The notes: generated by a model from the sequence alone, not told the origin. Counted from the first letter of the stretch, positions 1 through 8,772 are shown. The stretch: DNA of 64,000 bases from Hyphomicrobiales bacterium (GCA_900471515.1 UCFC01000015.1:62001-126000), one strand, 5' to 3'. Numbers and translations are program-made.

Positions 1-1
1 A

Positions 2-862
2 ACCATCATGGACGATGCCAAGCTGCGAAAGCAGGCCTTCAAGGCCGGCACCGCCGACAAGCCGCTTGCCGGCAAGATGCTCGCCATGATCTTCGAGAAG
101 CCCTCCACCCGAACCCGCGTCTCCTTCGATGTCGGCATGCGCCAGCTCGGCGGCGAGACGCTGTTCCTGTCGGGCACGGAAATGCAGCTCGGCCGCGCCG
201 AGACGATCGGCGACACCGCCAAGGTTCTCTCGCGCTACGTCGATGCGATCATGATCCGCACGACCGAGCACAGCCGGATGCTGGAGCTTGCCGAACACGC
301 GACCGTTCCCGTCATCAACGCGCTGACGGACGATACCCACCCCTGCCAGATCATGGCCGACATCATGACCTTCGAGGAGCATCGCGGCCCCATCAAGGGC
401 AAGACGATCGCCTGGACCGGCGACGGCAACAACGTGCTGCATTCGCTGGTGGAAGGGGCCGCCCGCTTCGGCTACCGCATGAACATGGCCGTACCCCTTG
501 GTTCCGAGCCGAAGGATCACTATCTGAACTGGGCTCGCAATGAGGGCGCCGAAATCATGCTCTGCCATGATGCCGACCGTGCGGTCGCCGGCGTCGATTG
601 CGTAGTGACCGATACCTGGGTCTCCATGAATCAGGAACATCGGGCCAGAGGTCACAATGTCTTCCAGCCTTATCAGGTCAACGCGCATTTGATGGCGCAG
701 GCCGGCAAAGACGCATTGTTCATGCACTGCCTTCCCGCGCATCGCGGTGAGGAGGTGACGGACGAGGTGATCGACGGCCCGCAGTCCGTGGTCTTCGATG
801 AGGCGGAAAACCGCCTTCATGCGCAGAAATCGATTCTTGCTTGGTGCCTGGGCGCGATCTGA
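2..862 (+). CDS. argF: Ornithine carbamoyltransferase, 5' end outside window
   Basis: Transfers the carbamoyl group of carbamoyl phosphate to ornithine to make citrulline, the sixth step of arginine synthesis in the cytoplasm. The reading frame is open from base 2, so the true start lies before the window; 286 residues are present of the usual 300-310, so only about 20 N-terminal residues are missing. Seen directly: the carbamoyl-phosphate motif STRTRVSF near the start, THPCQIMAD in the middle, and [10 protein letters not shown] near the C-terminus, all diagnostic for the family. The ATG at base 8 is internal. It is followed after 91 bases by hslO on the same strand. Confidence 0.97.
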   Translation, partial: TIMDDAKLRKQAFKAGTADKPLAGKMLAMIFEKPSTRTRVSFDVGMRQLGGETLFLSGTEMQLGRAETIGDTAKVLSRYVDAIMIRTTEHSRMLELAEHATVPVINALTDDTHPCQIMADIMTFEEHRGPIKGKTIAWTGDGNNVLHSLVEGAARFGYRMNMAVPLGSEPKDHYLNWARNEGAEIMLCHDADRAVAGVDCVVTDTWVSMNQEHRARGHNVFQPYQVNAHLMAQAGKDALFMHCLPAHRGEEVTDEVIDGPQSVVFDEAENRLHAQKSILAWCLGAI

Positions 863-953
863 ACCATAATCGGATGTCGCGAGTTGAACACTCGCGGCTG
901 CGCGAGCGGCCGGTGCGCTGGCCGGCTGCTCTGACAGAACAGGAGTGAAAGCC

Positions 954-1949
954 ATGGCAGAAGCTGCCGCCGCCCTCGGCGAGTTCGATTTCGCCGGCGA
1001 TGACCATGTCGTCCCCTTCCAGGTGGAAGGGCTTGATGTGCGCGGTCGCGCCGTCCAGCTCGGTCCGATGCTGGATGCCATCCTCGAACGCCACCGTTAT
1101 CCCGCCCCCGTCGCCCGTCTTCTGGCGGAAGTGGTGGTGCTGACCGTGCTGCTTGGCACCTCGCTGAAATTCGAGGGCAAGTTCACCGTGCAGACCAAGA
1201 GCGACGGCCCCGTCGATCTTCTCGTCTGCGATTTCTCGACGCCGGAAAACGTCCGCGCCTATGCGCGTTTCGATCAGGCCCTGCTCGACAAGGCGGTTGC
1301 GGCGGGCGAAACGGAGCCGGAACAGCTGCTCGGCAAGGGCATCCTCGCCTTCACCATCGACCAGGGCAGGTTCAGCCAGCCCTATCAGGGCATCGTGGCG
1401 CTGGACGGCACCTCGCTCGAAGACATTGCCGGCGTCTATTTCCGCCAGTCGGAGCAGATCCCGACGCGCGTGCGCCTGGCCGCCGCAGAACTTTTCGACC
1501 GTGACGAGAACGGCAAGCCGCGTCACCGCTGGCGGGCAGGCGGCCTCGTCGCCCAGTTCCTGCCGGAAGCGCCCGAACGGATGCGCCAGCCCGACCTTCA
1601 CGGCGGCGACGGCGATACCGGCGCGCGCGCCCATGTCGAGGACGATGCCTGGACGGAAGCCCGCTCGCTGGTCGAAACCGTCGATGCCGACGAACTCACC
1701 GACCCGCAGGTCGGCACCGAGCGGCTTCTGTTTCGTCTTTTCCACGAGCGCGGCGTGCGCGTCTACGATCCGCGCGCCGTCTTCGACCGCTGCAGCTGTT
1801 CGCGCGAAAAGATCGGCGGCGTGCTGAAGGGTTTTAGCGCCGAGGAAATCGAGGCGAGCCAGGAAAACGGCGAGATCTCCGTGACCTGCGAATTCTGCTC
1901 GACCACCTACCGCTTCCCCGTGGATGAGGTTGCCTCCCAGCTTACCTGA
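954..1949 (+). CDS. hslO: Hsp33 redox-regulated molecular chaperone
   Basis: A cytoplasmic holdase chaperone switched on by oxidative unfolding. The product has 331 residues, slightly longer than the 290-residue enterobacterial form, as is usual in rhizobia. The C-terminal zinc-redox switch is visible as CSC (in DRCSCSREK) and CEFC (in VTCEFCSTTY), the four cysteines that hold zinc in the reduced state. The N-terminal core contains the SLKFEGKFTVQTKSDGPV segment typical of Hsp33. I chose the ATG at 954 because AGGAG lies at 941-945; an in-frame GTG at 945 overlaps that ribosome site. The argF-hslO neighbourhood is common in Rhizobiaceae. Confidence 0.96.
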   Translation: MAEAAAALGEFDFAGDDHVVPFQVEGLDVRGRAVQLGPMLDAILERHRYPAPVARLLAEVVVLTVLLGTSLKFEGKFTVQTKSDGPVDLLVCDFSTPENVRAYARFDQALLDKAVAAGETEPEQLLGKGILAFTIDQGRFSQPYQGIVALDGTSLEDIAGVYFRQSEQIPTRVRLAAAELFDRDENGKPRHRWRAGGLVAQFLPEAPERMRQPDLHGGDGDTGARAHVEDDAWTEARSLVETVDADELTDPQVGTERLLFRLFHERGVRVYDPRAVFDRCSCSREKIGGVLKGFSAEEIEASQENGEISVTCEFCSTTYRFPVDEVASQLT

Positions 1950-2174
1950 AGTGCCGCGCGTCCCTGCGCACGCACAGGGGACGCCCCGGCTCCTTCTGTG
2001 CATCGGCCCGAAGACCGTTCCGGTTTTCGGGCCGATGCCGTAGCGCTCCCGGACGGAGGCGAAAACAGGCAATAAAAACAGGCGATGATGCAACACGGCG
2101 ACTCGACTTTTGGTAGTCGCTGTGCGCCTATTGCCATTCATTGGTTCGGGCTGTGAAAGCGGGGTGGGGTGCCG

Positions 2175-2765
2175 ATGAAGGTCTTGTGTCTGGTGTTCGC
2201 GCTCCTGGCTGCGGTGCCGCAAATTGCCGTTGCCGATGACGACACGATGGTGTGGAAAGAAGTCGGCGGCTGGACTGTCGCTGTCGACAGGACTTTGGGC
2301 GGTGCCTGTTTCGTCATGACGGCCTTCGAAGACGGCACGGTTTTCCGTCTCGGCTTCAATTTCGCCGACAAGGACAATCCTTTTTATATGCTGATCGCCA
2401 ATGCGAACTGGAAGTCGCTGGAAGAGGGCAAGCAGTATCCGATCGAATTCTATCTGGATCGGTCCAAGTGGAACGCCGACGCGACGGCCCTGGATTTCAA
2501 CGGTATCAAGGCGCTCTGGATCAATTTCAAGGATACGAACCTGGTTGCCGACTTCGCACTCAGGCTGAGTTTTCGCGCCAATTTCAACGGCAAGCAGATC
2601 GTCTCCCTCAGCCTGAAGAATTCCGTCAAGGCGACCGATGAGATGCTCGCCTGTCAGCAGGCCGTCAACTCCGCCCTCGCCCAACAGCCGGCGCCGCCGC
2701 AATCGAAAGACCCGTTCGCGGCAAAGCCGGATACGCAGACCGCTTCCGATCCCTTTGAGCTGTAG
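2175..2765 (+). CDS. Exported protein of unknown function
   Basis: Encodes 196 residues. The N-terminus (MKVLCLVFALLAAVPQIAVA) is a clear Sec signal peptide with a likely cleavage after AVA, so the protein is exported to the periplasm or beyond. The mature part carries one Cys early (GGACF) and one late (MLACQQ) that could form a disulfide. The C-terminal 30 residues are low-complexity (QQPAPPQSKDPFAAKPD). The general look resembles small rhizobial exported proteins sometimes compared with invasion-associated protein B, but I cannot assign it. An in-frame GTG six bases upstream is less likely than this ATG. Confidence 0.8.
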   Translation: MKVLCLVFALLAAVPQIAVADDDTMVWKEVGGWTVAVDRTLGGACFVMTAFEDGTVFRLGFNFADKDNPFYMLIANANWKSLEEGKQYPIEFYLDRSKWNADATALDFNGIKALWINFKDTNLVADFALRLSFRANFNGKQIVSLSLKNSVKATDEMLACQQAVNSALAQQPAPPQSKDPFAAKPDTQTASDPFEL

Positions 2766-2811
2766 AGCAATTCCAGCAAAAGCGTGAAACGGTCTTGCGT
2801 CCGGAATTGCT
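2766..2811. repeat. Rhizobial intergenic palindromic repeat
   Basis: AGCAATTCC at 2766-2774 is repeated inverted as GGAATTGCT at 2803-2811, with a G-C rich middle. I recognise this arrangement (AGCAATTCC, then AAAAG and GTCCGGAATTGC) as a short interspersed repeat found between genes throughout rhizobial chromosomes. It starts directly after the stop codon of the upstream gene and may act as its transcript end. Confidence 0.6.
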
Positions 2812-2848
2812 TGGAAACAACGAGATGGAGCTGCTCGCGGCTGGATCG

Positions 2849-2870
2849 ACGCCGTCTGCGAAAACGGCGT
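2849..2870. terminator. Weak hairpin between convergent genes
   Basis: ACGCCGT at 2849-2855 pairs with ACGGCGT at 2864-2870 across an 8-base loop, directly downstream of the apaG stop codon. There is no T-run on either strand, so it is at best a weak or Rho-assisted terminator. Confidence 0.35.
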
Positions 2871-2876
2871 TGCGCC

Positions 2877-3269
2877 TCAGTTGAGCACGCGCAGCAGGCC
2901 GGGCGAGTCCAGCGAGAAGGCGGGAATGTCCACGTCGAACAGCTCGCCTTCGTCCGTCTCCATCTGGTAATGGCCGAACATCAGGCCGGACGGCGTATCG
3001 AGCGGGCAGCCGGAGGAATATTCGTAAGTATCGCCCGGCTGCAGCCGCGGCTGCTCGCCCACGACGCCGGGGCCGCTGACCTCGTCGATCTGCCCGTTCT
3101 GGTCGGTAATGTTCCAGTAACGGTTGACGAGGCGCACGGCGATGCCGGAATTGTTGCTGATGACGACGCGATAGCCCCAGACATAACGATCGTCGTCCGG
3201 ATCGGATTGCTCCTCCAGATAAAACGGCTCGACAACGACTTCTATGTCTCGTGTGAGGGCGCGATACAT
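2877..3269 (-). CDS. apaG: ApaG family protein
   Basis: A 130-residue single-domain protein of the ApaG/DUF525 family, a fibronectin-III-like beta sandwich. Its biochemical role in bacteria is not settled. Diagnostic segments are visible: [46 protein letters not shown] and [14 protein letters not shown]. Length matches the family. It lies next to metZ on the same strand, an arrangement often seen in Rhizobiales, but the metZ terminator at 3420-3449 separates the two transcripts. Confidence 0.96.
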   Translation of the reverse strand: MYRALTRDIEVVVEPFYLEEQSDPDDDRYVWGYRVVISNNSGIAVRLVNRYWNITDQNGQIDEVSGPGVVGEQPRLQPGDTYEYSSGCPLDTPSGLMFGHYQMETDEGELFDVDIPAFSLDSPGLLRVLN

Positions 3270-3419
3270 GCCTTACACCTTAGTCAGTATATGTTACCCG
3301 TATCTTATAAGAGGCTTGCCCCGTCAAGAAACGGTACAGTGATCGCAGCCCCTCCACCCCCGGTTGGACCGCCTTTCGTTCATTAAGCCTAACTCTCAGT
3401 GTTAATTTCAAGGCAAATG

Positions 3420-3449
3420 CTACGGCCGCGGCGACTTCCGCGGCCGTAG
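3420..3449 (-). terminator. metZ terminator hairpin
   Basis: A perfect 12-base inverted repeat (CTACGGCCGCGG at 3420-3431 and CCGCGGCCGTAG at 3438-3449) with a 6-base loop begins nine bases beyond the metZ stop. On the minus strand it is followed by CATTTGCC, so the U-tract is short, but the stem is very stable. Confidence 0.75.
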
Positions 3450-3457
3450 CCTGCAGA

Positions 3458-4642
3458 TCAGGCCGAAACCTTCGACAGCGCGCGGGCGAAATCCTCGATC
3501 AGGTCGTCCGTGTCTTCGATGCCGGCCGACAGGCGCACGGTACCCGGCGAGATGCCGAGTTCGGCGCGGGCCTCGTCCGTCAGGTTCTTGTGCGTGGTCG
3601 TGGCCGGATGCGTGATCAGGCTCTTGGAATCGCCGAGATTGTTGGAAATCTTGACGATCTCCAGCGCGTTCTGCAGCGCAAATGCTGCTTCCTTGCCGCC
3701 CTTCAGCTCGAAACAGACGAGCGTGGAGCCGCCCGACATCTGCTTGGCGATGATGTCGGCCTGCGGATGGTCCTTGCGGCCGGGATAGATGACCCTGGCG
3801 ACCTTGCCCTGGTCGGCCAGGAAATCGGCGATCTTGGCGGCGTTGCGCGTCTGCTGGGCGACGCGCAGCGGCAGCGTCTCGATGCCCTTCAGGAGCGTCC
3901 AGGCGTTGAAGGGCGACATGGCCGGGCCGGTATGGCGGAAATAGTCGTGCAGGTTCTCGTCGATCCATTCCTTGTCGGAAAGCACGACGCCGCCGAGGCA
4001 GCGGCCCTGGCCGTCAATATGCTTGGTGGCGGAATAGACGACGATATGGGCGCCGAGTTCCAGCGGCTTCTGGAAGAGGGGGGTGGCAAACACGTTGTCG
4101 ACGACGACCTTGGCGCCGATCTGGTTGGCAAGCCGGGCGACGCCGGCAATATCGACCACTTCCAGCGTCGGGTTGGTCGGGCTTTCCAGGAAGAACACCT
4201 TGGTCTTCGGCGTAACAGCCTTTTCCCAGTTTTCGAGATAGCGGCCGTCGACCAGCGTGCAGTCGATGCCGTATTTCGGCGCCAGCGTCTCGACCACCCA
4301 GCGGCAGGAGCCGAAGAGGGCGCGCGCCGCAACGATATGGTCGCCGGCCTTCAGCTGGCAGAGGATGGCGGCGGTGACGGCGGCCATGCCGGAAGCGGTG
4401 GCGCGGGCGTCTTCGGCGCCTTCCAGCGCGCACATGCGCTTTTCGAACATGTCGTTGGTGGGGCTGCCGTAGCGGGCGTAGATGAAACCGTCCGTCTCGC
4501 CCTTGAAGCGCGCTTCGGCGGCTTCCGACGTATCGTAGACGAAGCCCTGCGTGAGATAGATTGCCTCGGACGTCTCGCCATATTGCGAGCGCAGCGTACC
4601 GCCATGGACGAGTTGGGTTGCCGGGCGCCAGGTCTTGCTCAT
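3458..4642 (-). CDS. metZ: O-succinylhomoserine sulfhydrylase
   Basis: A PLP-dependent enzyme that makes homocysteine from O-succinylhomoserine and sulfide in methionine synthesis. It has 394 residues, normal for the Cys/Met metabolism PLP family. The PLP lysine is in YSATKHIDGQGR, and the substrate-loop segments YARYGSPTND and ATASGMAAVTA are present. The upstream frame extends to 4717, but the start at 4642 (MSKTWRPATQ) matches the family start and leaves the riboswitch and terminator untranslated. Expression is very probably repressed by S-adenosylmethionine through the SAM-II element upstream. O-acetyl versus O-succinyl specificity cannot be proved from sequence. Confidence 0.95.
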   Translation of the reverse strand: MSKTWRPATQLVHGGTLRSQYGETSEAIYLTQGFVYDTSEAAEARFKGETDGFIYARYGSPTNDMFEKRMCALEGAEDARATASGMAAVTAAILCQLKAGDHIVAARALFGSCRWVVETLAPKYGIDCTLVDGRYLENWEKAVTPKTKVFFLESPTNPTLEVVDIAGVARLANQIGAKVVVDNVFATPLFQKPLELGAHIVVYSATKHIDGQGRCLGGVVLSDKEWIDENLHDYFRHTGPAMSPFNAWTLLKGIETLPLRVAQQTRNAAKIADFLADQGKVARVIYPGRKDHPQADIIAKQMSGGSTLVCFELKGGKEAAFALQNALEIVKISNNLGDSKSLITHPATTTHKNLTDEARAELGISPGTVRLSAGIEDTDDLIEDFARALSKVSA

Positions 4643-4664
4643 GCCATCACCACTTTCAAACAAC

Positions 4665-4695
4665 AAAAAAACCGGCCGCAAAAGCAGACCGGTTT
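4665..4695 (-). terminator. Riboswitch-controlled terminator of metZ
   Basis: On the minus strand AAACCGG (4695-4689) pairs with CCGGTTT (4675-4669), followed by a run of U (4670-4665), a textbook intrinsic terminator 20-odd bases before the metZ start. The 5' arm overlaps a second hairpin, GACCGG (4706-4701) with CCGGTC (4692-4687), which cannot form at the same time and so could be the antiterminator. Confidence 0.75.
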
Positions 4696-4703
4696 CATAC
4701 CCG

Positions 4704-4760
4704 GTCCTTTTAGCCACTTGTTTAACGTGGCTGCAAGCCGACCGGCCAAATCACCACGGG
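4704..4760 (-). promoter_or_regulatory. SAM-II riboswitch
   Basis: Read on the minus strand, the segment CGTGGTGATTTG, then CGGCTTGCAGCCACG, then TTAAACAAGTGGCTAAAAGG matches the SAM-II (metA-type) consensus of alphaproteobacteria. Stem P1 is CGTGG (4758-4754) with CCACG (4730-4726); CTTG in the loop pairs with CAAG downstream to make the pseudoknot. Binding of S-adenosylmethionine is known for this class to reduce expression of the following methionine gene, here metZ. Confidence 0.92.
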
Positions 4761-4843
4761 ATAAATTTGCAATACTGCCGTTCTGTGCTTGCGTCAATTC
4801 CCCGACTTTGGTTTTGTCGGCACCAGATTATGGATGGAGCATG

Positions 4844-5935
4844 ATGGCTCGCGAAACTGGAATTCTGGCCGACCGCGCGATTGCGGCGCTGTTTGAAACG
4901 GGGCGTCTGAAAAGCGAGCGCGAGCTCGACCGCGACCAGATCCAGCCCGCAAGCCTGGACCTGCGGCTGGGCGCCAAGGCTTTCCGCGTGCGCGCGAGCT
5001 TCATGCCCGGTCCCTCCCATCTCGTCTCCGACAAGCTCGACCGGCTGAGCCTGCACGTCATCGACTTGAGCGAAGGCGCGGTGCTGGAAACCGGCTGCGT
5101 CTATATCGTGCCGCTGATGGAACATCTCGACCTGCCGGCCGACATGTCGGCCTCGGCCAATCCGAAAAGCTCGACCGGCCGCCTCGATATCTTCACCCGC
5201 GTCATCACCGATTACGCGCAGGAATTCGACAAGATACCCGCCGGTTACTCCGGCCCGCTCTATCTCGAAATCAGCCCGCGCACCTTCCCGATCGTCGTTC
5301 GCCGCGGCTCGCGCCTGTCGCAGATCCGCTTCCGCGTCGGCCAGTCGGTGCTCGGCGAGCCCGAGCTTTTGAAGCTGCACGAAACGGAAACGCTGGTCGC
5401 CTCAAAACAACCCAATATTTCCGGCGGCGGCATTGCGCTGTCCATCGACCTGACGGGCGACAAGGACGGCCTGATCGGCTATCGCGGCAAGCACCACACC
5501 GCCGTCGTCGACGTCGACAAGAAGGCCCAGCACGATATCTACGATTTCTGGGAACCGCTCTACAGCCGCGGCCGTAACGAGCTGATCCTCGACCCGGACG
5601 AATTCTACATCCTCGTCTCGCGCGAGGCCGTGCACGTCCCCCCGCATTACGCGGCGGAAATGACCCCCTTCGACCCGCTCGTCGGCGAATTCCGCGTCCA
5701 CTATGCCGGCTTCTTCGACCCCGGCTTCGGCCACGCTCCGGCCGGCGGGCGCGGCAGTCGCGCGGTGCTGGAAGTGCGCAGCCACGAAGTCCCCTTCATC
5801 CTCGAAGACGGCCAGATCGTCGGCCGCCTGATCTACGAGCACATGCAGGAACAGCCCGAAAGCCTCTACGGCTCCGGCCTCGGCTCCAACTATCAGGCCC
5901 AGGGCCTGAAGCTGTCGAAACATTTCCGCATCTGA
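4844..5935 (+). CDS. dcd: dCTP deaminase, double-length alphaproteobacterial form
   Basis: Deaminates 2'-deoxycytidine 5'-triphosphate to dUTP, feeding dTTP synthesis. The 363 residues are about twice the E. coli enzyme: two dUTPase-fold halves can be seen, the first with QPASLDLRLG and SANPKSSTGRLDIFTR, the second with GVHV-like REAVHVPPHYAAEM and GEFRVHYAGFFDPGFG. This long form is standard in Rhizobiales. An ATG at 4841 precedes the chosen ATG at 4844; the GGAG at 4836-4839 fits the second better. A much longer upstream frame runs antisense to metZ and is spurious. Confidence 0.9.
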   Translation: MARETGILADRAIAALFETGRLKSERELDRDQIQPASLDLRLGAKAFRVRASFMPGPSHLVSDKLDRLSLHVIDLSEGAVLETGCVYIVPLMEHLDLPADMSASANPKSSTGRLDIFTRVITDYAQEFDKIPAGYSGPLYLEISPRTFPIVVRRGSRLSQIRFRVGQSVLGEPELLKLHETETLVASKQPNISGGGIALSIDLTGDKDGLIGYRGKHHTAVVDVDKKAQHDIYDFWEPLYSRGRNELILDPDEFYILVSREAVHVPPHYAAEMTPFDPLVGEFRVHYAGFFDPGFGHAPAGGRGSRAVLEVRSHEVPFILEDGQIVGRLIYEHMQEQPESLYGSGLGSNYQAQGLKLSKHFRI

Positions 5936-5994
5936 AATGCGTCAATGCCGCGGCTTGACAGCGGCGGCCATCTGTTGGAAATCTCGCGCATCAG

Positions 5995-6068
5995 GCGGGT
6001 GTAGCTCAATGGTAGAGCAGCAGCTTCCCAAGCTGAATACGAGGGTTCGATTCCCTTCACCCGCTCCA
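5995..6068 (+). tRNA. tRNA-Gly (anticodon CCC)
   Basis: A complete 74-base cloverleaf. The acceptor GCGGGTG (5995-6001) pairs with CACCCGC (6058-6064), followed by discriminator T and encoded CCA (6066-6068). The D-stem is GCTC/GAGC, the T-stem GAGGG/CCCTT around TTCGATT, and the anticodon loop TTCCCAA has CCC at 6027-6029, reading glycine codon GGG. The first anticodon-stem pair is a G-A mismatch. Its 3' end serves as the attachment site of the element that follows. Confidence 0.97.
6053..6063 (+). repeat. Left attachment core (attL) in tRNA-Gly 3' end
   Basis: The 11 bases CCCTTCACCCG cover the 3' half of the T-stem and most of the acceptor 3' strand. An exact copy lies at 24272-24282, 207 bases beyond the integrase start. 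tRNA 3' ends are the usual target of P4-type integrases. Confidence 0.65.
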
Positions 6069-6122
6069 TTTATTTTCCTATCTATGTGATTTTTCATCAT
6101 AAATTGGAGTGAACTATTTGAC

Positions 6123-6154
6123 GCTAGCCATCTCGCTAGCCAGTCGAATTGCAA
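6123..6154 (+). promoter_or_regulatory. Left integrase arm-site cluster
   Basis: Two GCTAGCCA boxes (6123-6130, 6135-6142) twelve bases apart, then AATTGCAA at 6147-6154. The same order, orientation and spacing occurs at 24134-24165 at the other end; 25 of 32 positions agree. Such matched repeats just inside both attachment sites are typical of arm-type binding sites of tyrosine integrases. Function is inferred. Confidence 0.55.
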
Positions 6155-6216
6155 TTGAATGATATTCGGTGCAATGCGGTTTCACCGCACCGGTCAGGGG
6201 CGCATGCGAGAATTCG

Positions 6217-6462
6217 TCACTGGACGAAACCTTGTTCGGCCATGCAAGCCTTAAACGTGCTGTTGGCAGCCATAGCGCCCGCGATCCAAAGACGCCCGGC
6301 ATTGACTTGCGTCTCACCTGCCCGGCCATCGCAAATGGCTTTTGCTCGCTCAAGCCGCCCATCTTTTGACGTGATCTGGACCTCGCGCCATTTTCCGGAT
6401 GATGTATCGCTAGTGCATCCGGCTACAAACAACAGCCCAGCGACAACGATAGCTCGACGCAT
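6217..6462 (-). CDS. Small predicted lipoprotein of the element
   Basis: Encodes 81 residues starting MRRAIVVAGLLFVAGCTSD, a lipoprotein signal with lipobox VAGC, so the mature protein begins at a lipidated cysteine and would sit in the membrane facing the periplasm. The rest carries two more Cys (AICDGR, FKACMAEQG) and the short conserved-looking stretch GKWREVQITSKDGR. The longer frame to 6537 would put charged residues before the signal, so I start at the ATG at 6462. It is the gene nearest the tRNA end of the element. Lipoproteins at element ends can alter the host envelope, but no function can be assigned. Confidence 0.65.
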   Translation of the reverse strand: MRRAIVVAGLLFVAGCTSDTSSGKWREVQITSKDGRLERAKAICDGRAGETQVNAGRLWIAGAMAANSTFKACMAEQGFVQ

Positions 6463-6567
6463 AACCCCCTCCGTTTTGTCTTGCACAAGATGCTTGAACA
6501 AACGGACGCCCGCAAGATGATCACTTCGGGAACCCATAATGGGCGCCGTGGCGAATGCCGTCGCCCT

Positions 6568-8106
6568 TCAGATCTCTAGCTTTCCGGCCAAGGTAATCTG
6601 AATGTCTTGAAATGGCGGGGATGGATGAATGATCACGCGATCTATGAACCGGCGCAGCGGCGCAACGATGGCCTCATTCGGCACAGCGACGGCAATCAGG
6701 TCGGCGATCTGATCTGTGTCGCGATCAAAGGCAATCCTGGCATCGGCGACCAAGGCGCCGGGTTCGACGACCGGAGTGGCCGCAAGCTCGTTTTCCATGC
6801 GTGAAATCTCGGCGTCGATAGTCGACCGGCGCTCCGAAAGCTGCCGGATTTCGATCACCCCTTCGACATATGCGTCGATCAGCCTTTCGATTTCCTGCTT
6901 CCTCTTCGCAATCTGCCTCTCGATCGTCCCGCTATCGCGCATGGATCGCCTCGATAATCTGAGACGCTCGGCAACGTATTCTTTGATGAAGTCTTCTTGA
7001 GCAGACTGGGTATCAAGCCGGCCCTTCAGCGCATTGATCACGCCGTCCTCAATCACTTTCAGAGGATATTTCCGATGATGATCGCAGGACCCGCTTTCCT
7101 TTGAGCGCGAGCATCGAATGCGGGGATGGTTGTTTGTCTTCCCGTCCAATGTCATGCCGCCGCCACAGGCGCCGCAGACCAAAAGGCCAGACAGGATGCG
7201 CTTGTTCCTCGGCGTGTAGCTGCCTGACCGCGATCGTCTGCCGTTGACCCGCTCGGTAACGATGCTCATCGTTTCTTCGTCAACGATCCGCAGATGCGGA
7301 ACATCGGCCTTCTGCCATTCGCTTTCCGGGTTCATGCGGCTGACGCGCTTCCCCGTTTCCGGGTCGCGGATCATCCGCAGCCGGTTCCAAACGAGCTTTC
7401 CGCCATAGATTGAATTCCGAAGGATACCGTTCTGCCGGGTCGCTGATCCGTTGATGGTCGATGCATTCCAGACAGCGCCCCGAGGCGGCAGGATGCCGTC
7501 TTTGTTCAACGAGGCTGCGATAACGCGCGGGCTTACGCCATCGGCGAATTCCCGAAAGATGCGCAGAACGACGGCGGCTTCTGCTGGATCGATTTCGAGC
7601 TCGCCCGGCTTGCCGAGGATCGGTCGGTATCCATACGCCTTGCCTCCGGCCGACAGCCCTTCCTTGACGCGACCGGCAAGCCCACGGCGAACCTTGTTGG
7701 CGAGATCGGTCAGATAGAGCGATCCGACAAGTCCCCTGATGCCGATCTGCACGGCGTCAGCCCGTCCGTCATGGACGGCGACGATATCGACGCCGATGAA
7801 TTGCAGCCGCTTGAAGATGGCGGCAAGGTCTTCCTGATCGCGCGACAGGCGGTCAAGGGCTTCGACGATCACGACATCGAACGCGCGGGCTTTGGCCCGT
7901 TCAAGCATCGATAGGAGCCCGTCACGGCCAAAGATCGAGGCGCCGGAACGCGCGCGATCGGCGAATTCCTCGACGACCTGAAAGCCTTGCCGAGCGGCGA
8001 ACGATCGGCATAGGGCCAATTGATCGTCAATCGACCTGTCCAGTTGGAGCTCTGACGAAAACCGCGCGTAGACGGCTGCGACCTGTGCCTTTGTTGTGAG
8101 GTTCAT
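6568..8106 (-). CDS. Large serine recombinase
   Basis: A 512-residue serine recombinase that cuts and rejoins DNA through a 5' phosphoserine. The catalytic domain starts VYARFSSELQ (nucleophile Ser) and continues with IDDQLALCRSF and EALDRLSRDQEDLA. Next comes the Recombinase domain (GYRPILGKPGE to about residue 270), then a zinc-ribbon (CGACGGG and later CSRSKESGSC), then a coiled-coil region rich in Arg/Glu with ERQIAKRKQEIERLID. This is the size and order of integrase-type recombinases, not tail-fibre invertases. I start at the ATG at 8106 rather than 8193, since the family begins shortly before the YARFS motif. Which borders it recognises is not evident. Confidence 0.92.
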   Translation of the reverse strand: MNLTTKAQVAAVYARFSSELQLDRSIDDQLALCRSFAARQGFQVVEEFADRARSGASIFGRDGLLSMLERAKARAFDVVIVEALDRLSRDQEDLAAIFKRLQFIGVDIVAVHDGRADAVQIGIRGLVGSLYLTDLANKVRRGLAGRVKEGLSAGGKAYGYRPILGKPGELEIDPAEAAVVLRIFREFADGVSPRVIAASLNKDGILPPRGAVWNASTINGSATRQNGILRNSIYGGKLVWNRLRMIRDPETGKRVSRMNPESEWQKADVPHLRIVDEETMSIVTERVNGRRSRSGSYTPRNKRILSGLLVCGACGGGMTLDGKTNNHPRIRCSRSKESGSCDHHRKYPLKVIEDGVINALKGRLDTQSAQEDFIKEYVAERLRLSRRSMRDSGTIERQIAKRKQEIERLIDAYVEGVIEIRQLSERRSTIDAEISRMENELAATPVVEPGALVADARIAFDRDTDQIADLIAVAVPNEAIVAPLRRFIDRVIIHPSPPFQDIQITLAGKLEI

Positions 8107-8230
8107 CGGCTTGCCCCCTTCCTGACGCTTCTGACAAACCGAAGTGGTCACGTCTCGCCGCGTCGCGGGCGAGCGCGCGAACGAAGGCAGCAAGTTCCGG
8201 ATCGAGGGCGGGTTCTGACGAAGATGTCAT
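8027..8230 (-). CDS. Small protein ahead of the serine recombinase
   Basis: Encodes 67 residues; the first 30 (MTSSSEPALDPELAAFVRAL onward) resemble the short helical proteins of the type ALDPxLxAFxRALAR that sit directly before serine recombinases in many alphaproteobacterial elements. Its 3' part overlaps the recombinase start by 80 bases, so the last third may be a read-through rather than conserved protein. Function unknown. Confidence 0.5.
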   Translation of the reverse strand: MTSSSEPALDPELAAFVRALARDAARRDHFGLSEASGRGQADEPHNKGTGRSRLRAVFVRAPTGQVD

Positions 8231-8364
8231 CGCGCGAGGCCTTTCGGAAATCTGACGAGATTTCGGGTCGGCAAGACAGCCTACACAGGTTTTTCTCGCG
8301 CGCAATTTGGATTTAATCCAACTCCGGCCGACGGCACCAGGCCGTCGGCCGGTATGCAAAGATT

Positions 8365-8772
8365 TCAGGATGCGCTTGCGATCGTCGCCTGTCCGCGACG
8401 GAGGAGTTCGGTAAGCCGCCCGAAGTCAAGGTCACCGCCTTCGGCTTCAAAGCGTATCAACAGCCGGTATTGAAGGTCTGCTTCCTCGGCTGTGGCAGGT
8501 TCGAAATTCTGTATCTTTCCAACAAGCAGATCACGTTCGCTTCGCAGTGCGTCAGCCAAATTGTCGATGTAAGACCCTGCCGCATTCAGTTCGCCGTCGG
8601 TTTCAAACCGGGGTTGCCCCAACATGCCGAGGCAAAATTCGGCACAGGCGCTCAAAGCATCGTAGAGACCGGCAAATTGATAGATGCCTTCAGGGCTTTC
8701 CGCCGCCACGGACGGGAAGGAAGTCGACCCATTGCGGTGCGTGTCAGTTGCGGTATAGGCATGATCAGCCAT
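8365..8772 (-). CDS. Hypothetical protein of the element
   Basis: Encodes 135 residues, acidic, with predicted long helices (GIYQFAGLYDALSACAEFC, NLADALRSERDLLVGKIQ) and no signal peptide or membrane segment. I recognise no domain. It is divergent from the regulator pair starting at 8861, with an 88-base AT-rich gap between them that presumably holds promoters for both directions. Confidence 0.65.
   Translation of the reverse strand: MADHAYTATDTHRNGSTSFPSVAAESPEGIYQFAGLYDALSACAEFCLGMLGQPRFETDGELNAAGSYIDNLADALRSERDLLVGKIQNFEPATAEEADLQYRLLIRFEAEGGDLDFGRLTELLRRGQATIASAS

Noticed and set aside
720..2702. 660-residue open frame on the minus strand
   Set aside because: It is antisense to argF, hslO and the exported protein gene; high-GC coding DNA gives such mirrored frames, and the protein is Arg/Gly/Asp-rich without motifs.
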